39,534 nt of DNA from an uncultured Eubacteriales bacterium (GTDB lineage Bacteria; Bacillota; Clostridia; Tissierellales; Peptoniphilaceae). Below, piece after piece: positions 31,593-39,534 of this stretch (positions are counted from its first letter, which is position 1; the number at the start of each line of letters is the position of its first letter). The position numbers and the translations under genes were made by a program. Location: positions 1 through 39,534 of the forward strand of contig UQBO01000013.1 in the NCBI GenBank assembly GCA_900539225.1, read 5' to 3'. The notes under the pieces were generated by a model, which saw only the letters and a list, made by a program, of their open reading frames with translations, did no database searches and had not been told where the DNA came from.

Positions 31593-32440
31593 TTAAAGAA
31601 TTAGAAAAAGTGATGATAGAAGATGTGGAATACAGCTTCAATCCTGAAAAAGAATACATCAAAGACGGACACGCCTACTGTAAAGTGTGCCATGAAAGAA
31701 AAGACGGGAAAGCATTAGACTTTTTCGGAAAGCAGATGATATTTAAGACTGCTTGTAAATGCGATAGAGATAGAGAAGCAAAAGAAAAAGAAAGACAAAA
31801 GCAGCTTGAAATCGAGAGATTAAAAAGTATCTGCTTCACATCCATGATTCAATGGGCATATACCTTTAAAAACTATCAGGGAAAAGAAAATCAGAGCCTT
31901 ATTATCGCAAAGAATTTTGTAAAAGATTATGAACTGATGAAAAAAGAAAACATCGGACTTTTGTTTTATGGTTCGGTGGGTAGCGGAAAGACCTATCTTG
32001 CCTGCTCTATTGCCAATGCACTGATTGAACAGTATCAGATAAGCGTTAAGATTAGAAACTTTGCACAGATAATCAATGAACTGCAAAAAGGCGGATTTGA
32101 CCTTGATAAAAACGCATATATCGAATCACTTGTAAACACTTCCGTTCTCATCTTAGATGATTTAGGAATTGAAAGAGATACAAGCTATGCCAAAGAGCAG
32201 GTATATAACATTGTGAATAACAGGTACTTAAAGCATAAGCCAACAATCTTTACCACAAATCTTTCATACAGCCAAATTGAAAACTGTACGGAGAGTGTGG
32301 AATACCAAAGAATTTACTCAAGAATTATCGAGATGTGTATTCCTGTGATGGTACTTGGAGAAGATTACAGGAAAGTTATTCAGGAAGAAAAATTAAAGAG
32401 GAATAAAGAAAGATTACTGACTGGAGGTGAGAGAACTTGA
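31589..32440 (+). CDS. DnaC/IstB-like ATPase (helicase loader)
   Basis: A 283-residue AAA+ protein. Four cysteines near the N-terminus (CKVC, then CKC) could form a zinc site. Walker A is GSVGSGKT (about residues 130-137), Walker B is VLILDDLG, and FTTNLS is the sensor region. It probably loads the replicative helicase onto DNA opened by RepA. It overlaps both neighbours, so translation is coupled. Confidence 0.9.
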   Translation: MIKELEKVMIEDVEYSFNPEKEYIKDGHAYCKVCHERKDGKALDFFGKQMIFKTACKCDRDREAKEKERQKQLEIERLKSICFTSMIQWAYTFKNYQGKENQSLIIAKNFVKDYELMKKENIGLLFYGSVGSGKTYLACSIANALIEQYQISVKIRNFAQIINELQKGGFDLDKNAYIESLVNTSVLILDDLGIERDTSYAKEQVYNIVNNRYLKHKPTIFTTNLSYSQIENCTESVEYQRIYSRIIEMCIPVMVLGEDYRKVIQEEKLKRNKERLLTGGERT

Positions 32441-32922
32441 TCAATGAAGAAATCGCAAGAAAAACGCTTAACATGGAAGTGAAAGCTGCTAAAGTAACAG
32501 GAAAGCTAATTCTGAACTTATTAAAGAAACTGATGAAAGAGGCTGAAAAACTTGGAGGACTGGAAAAGCTGGTTAATGCTAACGGAAATGAAGTAAAGCT
32601 CAAAGATATGGTAAAAAAGGGACAGCTTGAAGAAATTCCGGTAGAAGAAGCGGAGCTGAAGGAACTGAAAAAAGAGCTGAACAGATATGGGGTTAAGTTT
32701 TCTGTGATGAAAGATAAGGAAACAGGTAAATACTCCGTATTCTTTCAGGCAAAAGACATGAAAGTGATGGATAAAGCCTTCAAACACGCTCTTTCAGAAT
32801 CAGAAAAGAAAACGGAAAGAAAAGAATCTATCCACAAGAATATTGAGAAGTTCAAGGAGATGGCAAAGAACTCTCTTTCTAAAGATAAAGTCAAGAATAA
32901 ACAAAAGGAGCAGAGCCTATGA
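32437..32922 (+). CDS. PcfB-family conjugation protein (DUF3801)
   Basis: A 161-residue protein starting at TTG 32437 with GGAGGTGAG upstream, within the end of the DnaC-like gene. It has the pattern INEEIARKTLNMEVKAAKVTGKLI followed by helical, Lys/Glu-rich sequence and FSVMKDKETGKYSVFFQAKD, as in PcfB of pCF10 and its Tn1549-family relatives. PcfB helps bring the relaxase complex to the coupling protein, whose gene follows with a 4-nt overlap. Confidence 0.82.
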   Translation: MINEEIARKTLNMEVKAAKVTGKLILNLLKKLMKEAEKLGGLEKLVNANGNEVKLKDMVKKGQLEEIPVEEAELKELKKELNRYGVKFSVMKDKETGKYSVFFQAKDMKVMDKAFKHALSESEKKTERKESIHKNIEKFKEMAKNSLSKDKVKNKQKEQSL

Positions 32923-33962
32923 TAGATAAGATACTAAAAGACATCAAAGGCTTATTTAAGGTGCAAGATAAGGCAAAGTTTCTAAAGCAGAATATTCCCT
33001 ACCTTGCATTTTTCTATGTTGGAAACATCTTCTCTTACCATGTACGAGCCTATACTGGTGGAGATGTGATAGACAAAATCTTTCAAGGAATATTAGAGCT
33101 TAATACCATGAGCTTTATTCCAAGTATTCATCCAACGGATATTTTAATGGGCGTGGGAGTGGCAGTTTTAATTAAATTTATTGTCTATACCAAAGGTAAA
33201 AATGCAAAAAAGTTCAGACAGGGGAAAGAGTATGGTTCAGCCCGATGGGGAACAAGAAAAGATATAGAGCCATATATGGATGAAAAATTCCAAAACAATA
33301 TTTTGCTGACACAAACCGAGCGATTAACCATGAATGGCAGACCGGCAAATCCAAAGTATGCAAGAAACAAAAATGTACTTGTTATTGGTGGTTCAGGATC
33401 CGGTAAGACAAGATTTTATGTAAAGCCAAACCTAATGCAAATGCACAGTAGTTATTGTGTAACCGATCCGAAAGGAACGATAGTCATTGAGTGTGGCAAG
33501 ATGCTTGAAGATAATGGTTATGAGATAAAAATCTTAAATACCATCAACTTCAAAAAGAGCATGAAGTACAATCCCTTTGCCTATCTCAAAAGTGAAAAAG
33601 ACATCCTCAAATTAGTGCAGACAATTATTGCAAACACTAAGGGAGAGGGTGAAAAAGCAGGTGAAGATTTTTGGGTCAAAGCCGAAAAACTCTACTATAC
33701 AGCTCTTATTGGATATATCTTCTATGAAGCTCCAAGAGAAGAAAAGAACTTTGCGACACTACTGGATATGATAGACGCTTCAGAAGTCAGGGAAGATGAT
33801 GAAACATATATGAATCCCATTGATAGACTATTTGAAGCATTGGAAAAGAAAGAGCCTACGCACTTTGCGGTAAAGCAATATAAGAAATACAAACTTGCTG
33901 CTGGAGTAATAGAATTAAGGAGAACACTTAATCACTATTTTAGTGAAATATGTACTTCTTAA
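32919..33962 (+). pseudogene. VirD4/TraG coupling protein gene, broken by insertion
   Basis: Encodes the first about 329 residues of a VirD4-type ATPase (normally about 600). Two N-terminal membrane segments, the YGSARWGT motif and Walker A GGSGSGKT (about 156-163) are present. The part with Walker B is missing. After YKLAAG the family continues KTAK; here it changes to VIELRRTLNHYF and a stop at 33960. The break point, at GA 33904-33905, is where the serine-recombinase element is inserted. The product would lack ATPase function and the element cannot transfer with it. Confidence 0.88.
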
Positions 33963-33970
33963 TTCTTTTT
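33903..33970 (+). mobile_element. Left end (attachment site) of the inserted serine-recombinase element
   Basis: The virD4 reading changes at GGA (33903-33905); GA is the usual crossover dinucleotide of TndX/TnpX-type serine recombinases. Just inside are AGAATTAAG (33911-33919) and CTTAATTCT (33958-33966), an inverted repeat that, with the T-run after it, could also stop virD4 transcripts, and the smaller CACTA-TTT-TAGTG. Confidence 0.65.
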
Positions 33971-34001
33971 TTATTGAAAAATTAAGAGAAAGGGGGTAAA
34001 A

Positions 34002-35840
34002 ATGAGGAATTTTGAAAAGATAACAGCACTCTATGAGAGATTAAGTCGTGATGATGAACTGCAAGGAGAAAGTAACTCTATCATCAATCAGAAAAAAATA
34101 TTGGAAGAATACGCAAGCAAAAATAACCTGTCAAACATTATTCACTTTACAGATGACGGAATCAGCGGAACACAGTTTGACAGACCGGGATTTATGGCAA
34201 TGATGAACGGAGTCAATCAAGGAAATATTGGTTGTATCATTGTAAAAGATATGAGCAGACTTGGCAGAGATTATCTCAAAGTCGGTCAATGTATGGAGAT
34301 ACTAAGACAAAAGGGCGTAAGACTAATCGCTATCAATGATAATGTAGATAGTTTTTACAGAGAAGATGATTTTACTCCCTTTAGAAATATCATGAATGAA
34401 TGGTATGCAAGAGATACATCAAGAAAAATACAATCGACTTTCAGGTCAAAAGGCGAAAGTGGGAAACATACTGCAAGCACACCGCCTTATGGCTATATCA
34501 AAGATGAAAAAGATAAAAACAAATGGATAGTAGATGAAAAAGCAGCAGAGATAGTAAGGCGAATATTTAACCTGACCATGCAAGGCAATGGTCCGTATCG
34601 AATAGCAAAGATATTGGAGAGTGAAAAAGTAGATATACCCGCCTATCATCAACAGAAATTAGGCTATGGACTATATCAAAGCAAAAACTTTGAACATCCC
34701 TATCGTTGGTGCAGCTCAACAATAGCAAGCATTTTAAAGAAACAGGAATACTTGGGGCATACAGTCAATTTCAAAACAAGAAAGCACTTCAAGGACAAGA
34801 AAAGCAAATATGTATCCGAGGATAACTGGCTTATTTTTGAAAATACACACGAGCCAATCATAGACCAAGAAACCTTTGATAATGTGCAAAGGATAAGAGG
34901 AAATGTAAAAAGGTATCCTGACGGTTGGGGAGAATATCACCCACTCACAGGACTAATGCATTGTGCAGATTGTGGGAGCAAGATGTATGTTCATAGAACA
35001 AGCAATTATAAGAATATTCCCTATTACACTTGCAGTGCCTATACCAAAACACCTTGTGGCACACTTTGTCCATCAGCACACAGAATAAAAGCAGAAGCGG
35101 TCTTAAACCTTATTAGGGAAACACTAAAAGATATTAAAAAATACCTTAATGAAGATAATGAAGCCTTTATCCGTTCCATTCAAAATGAAATGGAAGAAAA
35201 GGAAAAAATAGAGATAGAAAAGAAACGCACAAGGCTTATTGACAGCAAAGGAAGATTACAGGAATTAGAAAGACTGATGTGTCGTATCTATGAAGATATG
35301 ATCCTTAACAAAATACCAAATAGCAGATATGAAATACTAAATAACCAATATGAAACGGAGCAGATAACTTTAAGTAAAGAAATTAAGGATTTGGAGCAGC
35401 AGGTATCAAGATATGAAAAAGAAACAGACAGAGCTAAAAAATTTATATCTCTTATCAGTCGTTATGAAAACTTTGATGAACTTACAACCACAATGATAAA
35501 TGAGTTTGTAGAAAAGATTGTCGTACATGAAAGAGATAGAAAAGGAAGTCAGACATCAAAGCAAAAGATAGAAATTTACTTTAATTTCATAGGCAATTAT
35601 GAACTGCCACAGGCGGAGTTAAGTGATGAAGAAAAACAAAAACTTGAGGAAGAAGAAAGAAAAATAAAGAAAAGAAAAGACAAGCTACATCAAAATTACC
35701 TGAAACGAAAAGCAAGCGGAAAACAGAAAGAGTATGAAGATAAATATAAGGCAAGGAGAGAACAGAAGAAACAGGAGAAAATAAAGGTTTTGAAAAGAGT
35801 GGGGATACCGGTGAGTGAGTATATAAAAACAAATATTTAA
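34002..35840 (+). CDS. Large serine recombinase (TndX-like)
   Basis: A 612-residue site-specific recombinase. The resolvase domain (about 1-150) has the catalytic Ser15 in YERLSRDD and arginines in MSRLGRD. The recombinase domain follows (PPYGYIKDE to NVQRIRGN), then a zinc ribbon with CADCG...YTCSAY...CGTLC (about 320-350), a coiled-coil stretch and a C-terminal DUF4368-type segment (MINEFVEKIVVHERD). Its place about 100 nt inside the element end is typical: it cuts and joins the element at GA sites. AGAAAGGGGG lies before the ATG. Confidence 0.95.
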   Translation: MRNFEKITALYERLSRDDELQGESNSIINQKKILEEYASKNNLSNIIHFTDDGISGTQFDRPGFMAMMNGVNQGNIGCIIVKDMSRLGRDYLKVGQCMEILRQKGVRLIAINDNVDSFYREDDFTPFRNIMNEWYARDTSRKIQSTFRSKGESGKHTASTPPYGYIKDEKDKNKWIVDEKAAEIVRRIFNLTMQGNGPYRIAKILESEKVDIPAYHQQKLGYGLYQSKNFEHPYRWCSSTIASILKKQEYLGHTVNFKTRKHFKDKKSKYVSEDNWLIFENTHEPIIDQETFDNVQRIRGNVKRYPDGWGEYHPLTGLMHCADCGSKMYVHRTSNYKNIPYYTCSAYTKTPCGTLCPSAHRIKAEAVLNLIRETLKDIKKYLNEDNEAFIRSIQNEMEEKEKIEIEKKRTRLIDSKGRLQELERLMCRIYEDMILNKIPNSRYEILNNQYETEQITLSKEIKDLEQQVSRYEKETDRAKKFISLISRYENFDELTTTMINEFVEKIVVHERDRKGSQTSKQKIEIYFNFIGNYELPQAELSDEEKQKLEEEERKIKKRKDKLHQNYLKRKASGKQKEYEDKYKARREQKKQEKIKVLKRVGIPVSEYIKTNI

Positions 35841-35847
35841 ACCTATC

Positions 35848-35876
35848 TTGACAAATATTGAATTTTGATTTATTAT
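35848..35876 (+). promoter_or_regulatory. Promoter of the cargo TetR gene
   Basis: TTGACA (35848-35853), 17 nt, TATTAT (35871-35876). ATTCAGTATT at 35886-35895, near the expected start, also occurs inverted at 36542-36551 before the exporter genes and could be the operator. Confidence 0.8.
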
Positions 35877-35915
35877 TAAATATATATTCAGTATTGGAAT
35901 AGAAAGAGGTGTGCT

Positions 35916-36488
35916 ATGGCACAAGTATTAAAAGAAGAAGTTAGAAATAGAATACTCGAAGCAGCAGAAAAAGTATTTTATAAAAAGGATTATAGAGGTG
36001 CCAAATTAACAGAAATTGCAAAAGAAGCAGATATTCCTGTGGCACTCATTTATACCTATTTCAAAAATAAGGAAGTTTTGTTTGATGCAGTAGTAAGTTC
36101 TGTTTATATAAACTTCGAGTCAGCTTTTAATGAGGAAGAATCTTTGGAAAAAGGTTCTGCTTCTGAAAGGTTTGATGAGGTTGGAGAAAATTATATTCAT
36201 GAACTTTTAAAAGATCGTAAGAAGTTAATTATTTTAATGGATAAAAGCTCAGGTACAAAGCATACAGAAGCAAAACAAAAACTCATATCACAAATGCAGG
36301 TTCATATTGAAGTAAGTTTAAAAAGACAATCGAAACAGGAATATGATCCAATGCTTGCCCATATTTTAGCCAGTAACTTTACAGAGGGACTTCTTGAAAT
36401 AGCAAGGCATTATCAAAGTGAAAAGTGGGCAAAAGATATGCTAAAACTTATTGCAAGGTGTTATTACAAGGGAGTGGAATCCCTATAA
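35916..36488 (+). CDS. TetR-family regulator of the ABC exporter cargo
   Basis: A 190-residue regulator: RILEAAEKVFYKKDYRGAKLTEIAKEADIPVALIYTYFKNKEVLFDAVV is a complete TetR N-terminal domain with its helix-turn-helix (residues about 12-60). The C-terminal domain is helical. AGAGGTGTG precedes the ATG. It shares an upstream sequence with the exporter genes, so it probably represses itself and them until an export substrate appears. Confidence 0.92.
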   Translation: MAQVLKEEVRNRILEAAEKVFYKKDYRGAKLTEIAKEADIPVALIYTYFKNKEVLFDAVVSSVYINFESAFNEEESLEKGSASERFDEVGENYIHELLKDRKKLIILMDKSSGTKHTEAKQKLISQMQVHIEVSLKRQSKQEYDPMLAHILASNFTEGLLEIARHYQSEKWAKDMLKLIARCYYKGVESL

Positions 36489-36503
36489 TCAGCACAAAAA
36501 AAT

Positions 36504-36528
36504 AGACTTTGCGTAATCAGCAAAGTCT
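36504..36528 (+). terminator. Hairpin after the TetR gene
   Basis: AGACTTTGC and GCAAAGTCT form a 9-bp stem. It is followed by TAATTT and not by a clear T-run, so termination is probably partial. Confidence 0.6.
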
Positions 36529-36540
36529 TAATTTAAACCT

Positions 36541-36566
36541 TAATACTGAATTAAAATTCAATATTA
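36541..36566. promoter_or_regulatory. Inverted repeat, likely TetR operator before the exporter
   Basis: TAATACTGAATT and AATTCAATATTA, around AA, are complementary except at one position. It lies 25 nt before the exporter ATG and shares ATTCAGTATT with the region in front of the TetR gene. Confidence 0.65.
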
Positions 36567-36591
36567 TTCAATTTTGAAAGGAGAGTTGTTC

Positions 36592-38331
36592 ATGCCGGAA
36601 AAAGAATTAAGAAAAAAAGTGATTGGGAAAAACGGTTTATCCAATGCACTTCTTGCTTTAAAAATAGTATTTGATTTGATACCACAAATCTTACTCGTAT
36701 ATTTGATTAGTTCTTTAATTACAAACAATATTAACGAAGGTAATTTAAAGTATATATTTTTGGGAATCTTTATATCGTTTGTATTAAAAGGAGTGTTTTA
36801 TTATTTTGCAACAAAGGTTGCCCATGAGAAAGCATACGAAAAATTAACAGAACTTAGGTTAGATATTATCGGTCATCTGAAAAAACTAAGTTTGGGATTC
36901 TTTAAAGAACATAATACAGGAGAGCTTACCAACATTGTCCAACATGATGTAGAACAAGTGGAAGTATATCTTGCTCATGGTCTCCCTGAAATAATGTCAG
37001 TTACACTTCTGCCTACCATTATTTTTGTAGCTATGATTTTTGTGGATTGGCGTCTTGCTCTTGGGATGATTGCCGGAGTTCCACTCATGTATTTGGTAAA
37101 AGTTCTTTCACAGAAAACAATGGATAAAAACTTTGCGATTTACTTCAATCATGAAAACAGAATGAGAGAAGAGCTAATGGAATATGTAAAAAATATTTCT
37201 GTGATTAAGGCTTTTGCTAAAGAAGAGGAAATTAGTGAAAGAACATTAAAAACGGCAAGAGAATATATTTACTGGGTTAAAAAGAGCATGGGGATGGTTA
37301 CAATTCCAATGGGACTCATTGACATATTTATGGAAATTGGAGTGGTTATTGTCATGATTTTGGGAAGCATATTTCTTTATCATGGAAATATTACAACGCC
37401 TAATTTTATCCTTGCCATTATTTTATCGTCTGCTTTTACTGCTTCTATAAGTAAGACAGCTACATTGCAACATTTTTCTATTGTGTTTAAGGAAGCGTTA
37501 AAGGCGATAGGGAAAGTATTAACAGTTCCACTTCCAAACAAAAAGACAGAACAAGGTTTAGAATTTGGAAACATAGAATTTAAAGATGTGAATTTTGCAT
37601 ACGGAAAAGATAGCTTTGAGCTTAAAAATATCAATTTGAATTTTAAGAAAAATAGTTTGAACGCCTTTGTAGGAGCAAGCGGTTGTGGAAAGAGTACGGT
37701 ATCTAATTTGCTTATGGGATTTTGGGATGCAGATGAAGGACAAATACTGATAAATGGAAAAGATATAAAAGAATATAGTCAAGAAAATATCTCAATGCTG
37801 ATTGGTAGTGTGCAACAAGAAGTTATCCTTTTTGACTTAAGTATTTTTGAAAATATAGCAATTGGAAAACTAAATGCAACAAAAGAAGAAGTCATAGAAG
37901 CTGCTAAAAAAGCAAGATGCCATAATTTTATTTCAGCATTGCCAAATGGATATGAAACACGAGTAGGTGAAATGGGAGTTAAGTTATCCGGTGGAGAAAA
38001 ACAAAGAATCTCTATAGCAAGAATGATACTGAAAAATGCACCGATTTTAATATTAGATGAAGCAATGGCGGCTGTTGATAGTGAAAATGAAAGACTTATC
38101 GGCGAAGCAATTGACGATTTAAGCAAGGATAAAACCATCATTACAATTGCTCATCATCTAAATACGATTAGAGATTCAGACCAAATTATTGTTATGGATA
38201 AGGGTGTTGTTCTTGATGCAGGAAGCCATGAAGAGCTGATGAAAAGATGTGATTTTTATAAGGATATGGTTGAAGCACAGAACAAGGTAGATAGATGGAA
38301 TTTGAAAGAGGTGGTAACAGAAAATGTTTAG
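36592..38331 (+). CDS. ABC exporter half-transporter 1 (TMD-NBD)
   Basis: A 579-residue protein. The ATG at 36592 has AAAGGAGAG 6 nt upstream and is preferred over the TTG at 36574. Six membrane segments (about 15-300) with the exporter motif GFFKEHNTGELTNIVQHDVEQVE, then the ATPase: Walker A GASGCGKS, Q-loop SVQQE, signature LSGGEKQR, Walker B ILILDEA and switch His in IAHHL. It overlaps the second half-transporter gene by 8 nt, so the two probably form a heterodimer. Substrate unknown (drug, peptide or siderophore). Confidence 0.93.
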   Translation: MPEKELRKKVIGKNGLSNALLALKIVFDLIPQILLVYLISSLITNNINEGNLKYIFLGIFISFVLKGVFYYFATKVAHEKAYEKLTELRLDIIGHLKKLSLGFFKEHNTGELTNIVQHDVEQVEVYLAHGLPEIMSVTLLPTIIFVAMIFVDWRLALGMIAGVPLMYLVKVLSQKTMDKNFAIYFNHENRMREELMEYVKNISVIKAFAKEEEISERTLKTAREYIYWVKKSMGMVTIPMGLIDIFMEIGVVIVMILGSIFLYHGNITTPNFILAIILSSAFTASISKTATLQHFSIVFKEALKAIGKVLTVPLPNKKTEQGLEFGNIEFKDVNFAYGKDSFELKNINLNFKKNSLNAFVGASGCGKSTVSNLLMGFWDADEGQILINGKDIKEYSQENISMLIGSVQQEVILFDLSIFENIAIGKLNATKEEVIEAAKKARCHNFISALPNGYETRVGEMGVKLSGGEKQRISIARMILKNAPILILDEAMAAVDSENERLIGEAIDDLSKDKTIITIAHHLNTIRDSDQIIVMDKGVVLDAGSHEELMKRCDFYKDMVEAQNKVDRWNLKEVVTENV

Positions 38332-39534
38332 AGAAATGTTAAAACTACTTACAAAAACTGGCAAGAGAGATTTGATTATATCGAGTGTATTCTTTGCCCT
38401 TTATGGACTAAGCTCCATAGCTATGATTGTGATCGTATTTTCTATACTGTTCCAAATATTCGATGGAACGAGCTTAGCAAGTCTATATAAATATTTTATT
38501 GCGATTGGATTACTTGTAGTGTTCAAAGGTATTTGTAATATGGTTGCAGATATGAAAAAGCATAGTGCAGGTTTTGATATTGTTCAGCAAATCAGAGAAC
38601 GCATGATTATCAAATTAAAAAAATTCAGCTTAGGATTTTATACCAACGAAAGACTGGGCGAGATCAATACAATTTTACACAAAGATGTTGATAATATGTC
38701 CCTTGTTGTAGGACACATGTGGTCAAGAATGTTTGGTGATTTTTTGATAGGTGCAGTCGTATTTGTTGGTCTTGCAAGTATTGATTTCAAACTTGCTATT
38801 ATTATGGCTGTATCTGTTCCGATTGCACTTATCTTTCTATATCTGACAATTAAGCAATCTGAAAAAATAGAAAATCAGAACAACTCAGCACTTCTTGATA
38901 TGGTTAGCTTATTTGTTGAATATGTTAGAGGAATACCTGTACTAAAGAGTTTTTCAAACAATAAGAGCTTAGATAATGAGCTTATGAACAAAACGAAAAA
39001 GTTCGGAGAAACAAGTAAAGCAGCTTCAAGATTCAAGGCAAAACAGTTATCTATATTTGGTTTTTTACTGGATATTGGATATTTAGTTCTTTTAATTGCA
39101 GGAGCAATACTTGTTATAAAGGGAAATCTCGATGTGCTTAATTTTATTATCTTTGCGGTAATTTCAAAAGAGTTTTATAAGCCGTTCGCTTCTATGGAAC
39201 AACACTATATGTACTATGTTTCGGCGGTAGATAGTTACGAAAGACTTTCAAGAATTTTATATGCAGATGTAATCCCGGATAAAGTGAATGGAATTGTTCC
39301 GAAAGATAATGATATAGCTTTTGAAAACATAGATTTTTCCTATGAAAAAGATGAATTTAAAATGGAAAAATTGAGTTTTTCTATTGCTGAAAAAACAATG
39401 ACAGCCTTAGTTGGAGAATCAGGTAGTGGAAAGACTACTATAACAAACTTACTTCTAAGATTTTATGATGTGCATAAAGGGAAAATTACACTCGGAGGAA
39501 CTGATATAAGGGATATTCCTTATGATGAGCTTTT
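38324..39534 (+). CDS. ABC exporter half-transporter 2, cut by the window end
   Basis: Starts at ATG 38324, inside the end of the first exporter gene, and is open to the last base (about 403 residues seen). Six membrane segments, the motif GFYTNERLGEINTILHKDVDNM, and Walker A GESGSGKT near residue 365. The signature, Walker B and switch regions lie beyond the window. Paired with the preceding gene, and under the same TetR-type control. Confidence 0.92.
   Translation, partial: MFREMLKLLTKTGKRDLIISSVFFALYGLSSIAMIVIVFSILFQIFDGTSLASLYKYFIAIGLLVVFKGICNMVADMKKHSAGFDIVQQIRERMIIKLKKFSLGFYTNERLGEINTILHKDVDNMSLVVGHMWSRMFGDFLIGAVVFVGLASIDFKLAIIMAVSVPIALIFLYLTIKQSEKIENQNNSALLDMVSLFVEYVRGIPVLKSFSNNKSLDNELMNKTKKFGETSKAASRFKAKQLSIFGFLLDIGYLVLLIAGAILVIKGNLDVLNFIIFAVISKEFYKPFASMEQHYMYYVSAVDSYERLSRILYADVIPDKVNGIVPKDNDIAFENIDFSYEKDEFKMEKLSFSIAEKTMTALVGESGSGKTTITNLLLRFYDVHKGKITLGGTDIRDIPYDEL

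Larger units (their letters stand above)
30135..39534 (+). mobile_element. Left part of a Tn1549-like integrative conjugative element, interrupted
   Basis: Start inferred from the 3' end of rlmD, where the normal end of the enzyme meets an AT-richer added tail. Gene order: small membrane protein, RepA-like initiator, DnaC-like ATPase, PcfB, VirD4 coupling protein, as in the Tn1549/CTn family. After 33905 the sequence belongs to a second element inserted in virD4. The right end of both is beyond the window. Confidence 0.75.
33905..39534 (+). mobile_element. Nested element: serine recombinase plus TetR/ABC exporter cargo
   Basis: A second mobile element inserted in the conjugative element's virD4 gene, starting with its recombinase gene at 34002 and carrying a regulator and a two-gene ABC exporter. 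The right end is beyond the window; the rest of virD4 should follow it. Confidence 0.78.

Overview
The window looks like a chromosome segment of a low-GC, Gram-positive anaerobe of the Clostridia/Tissierellia type (Peptoniphilaceae-like; the rank is an inference). The signs are AGGAGG ribosome binding sites, TTGACA-17-TATAAT promoters, a surface protein anchored by three SLH domains, WhiA, an orphan GrdX protein of the glycine-reductase family, and a HesB-like gene whose in-frame TGA is best read as selenocysteine. No rRNA or tRNA gene was seen.

Layout. (1) 137-3796: a zinc-uptake operon. A consensus promoter is followed by a small Cys/His membrane protein, the ZnuA-type lipoprotein with a His-rich loop, the ATPase, the permease and a membrane-anchored protein with a Cys-Cys motif; the last four overlap. 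(2) 3900-7678: a 1227-residue surface beta-helix/SLH protein whose likely promoter has a run of eight G in its spacer, so its expression may be phase variable. (3) 8046-13338: an MMPL/RND-type transporter with a secreted partner, a divergent TetR regulator with a perfect palindromic operator candidate, a lipoprotein and the remnant of a second TetR gene. Copies of the same terminator stem lie at both ends. (4) 13399-17834: an LCAT-like hydrolase, then a CPA-type antiporter behind a fluoride riboswitch, flanked on both sides by composite repeats in the same orientation. Next comes a stretch of about 545 nt without a convincing gene, read on the minus strand from a perfect promoter to a terminator and closed by long-range pairing: a candidate large structured RNA. 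(5) 17835-22606: TetR plus radical SAM protein, the HesB-like selenoprotein, a secreted protein with a cysteine-less thioredoxin-like fold, and a B3/B4-domain protein. (6) 22798-30431: a membrane protein and M29 aminopeptidase on the minus strand. On the plus strand follow a PurM-like protein, a membrane protein with a possible winged helix, NUDIX, WhiA, GrdX and an RlmD/RumA-type methyltransferase. (7) about 30135-39534: mobile DNA. A Tn1549-like conjugative element begins at the 3' end of the methyltransferase gene (small membrane protein, RepA, DnaC-like, PcfB, VirD4). Its VirD4 gene is broken at 33905 by a second element carrying a large serine recombinase, a TetR regulator and a pair of ABC exporter half-transporters; the second exporter gene runs off the window.

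The least expected signals are a dispersed family of palindromic repeats and the ~545-nt RNA candidate. Repeat copies differ in the sequence of their stems, yet both sides of each stem change together, and in three cases the copy sits within a few bases of a stop codon, in the opposite orientation to that gene.
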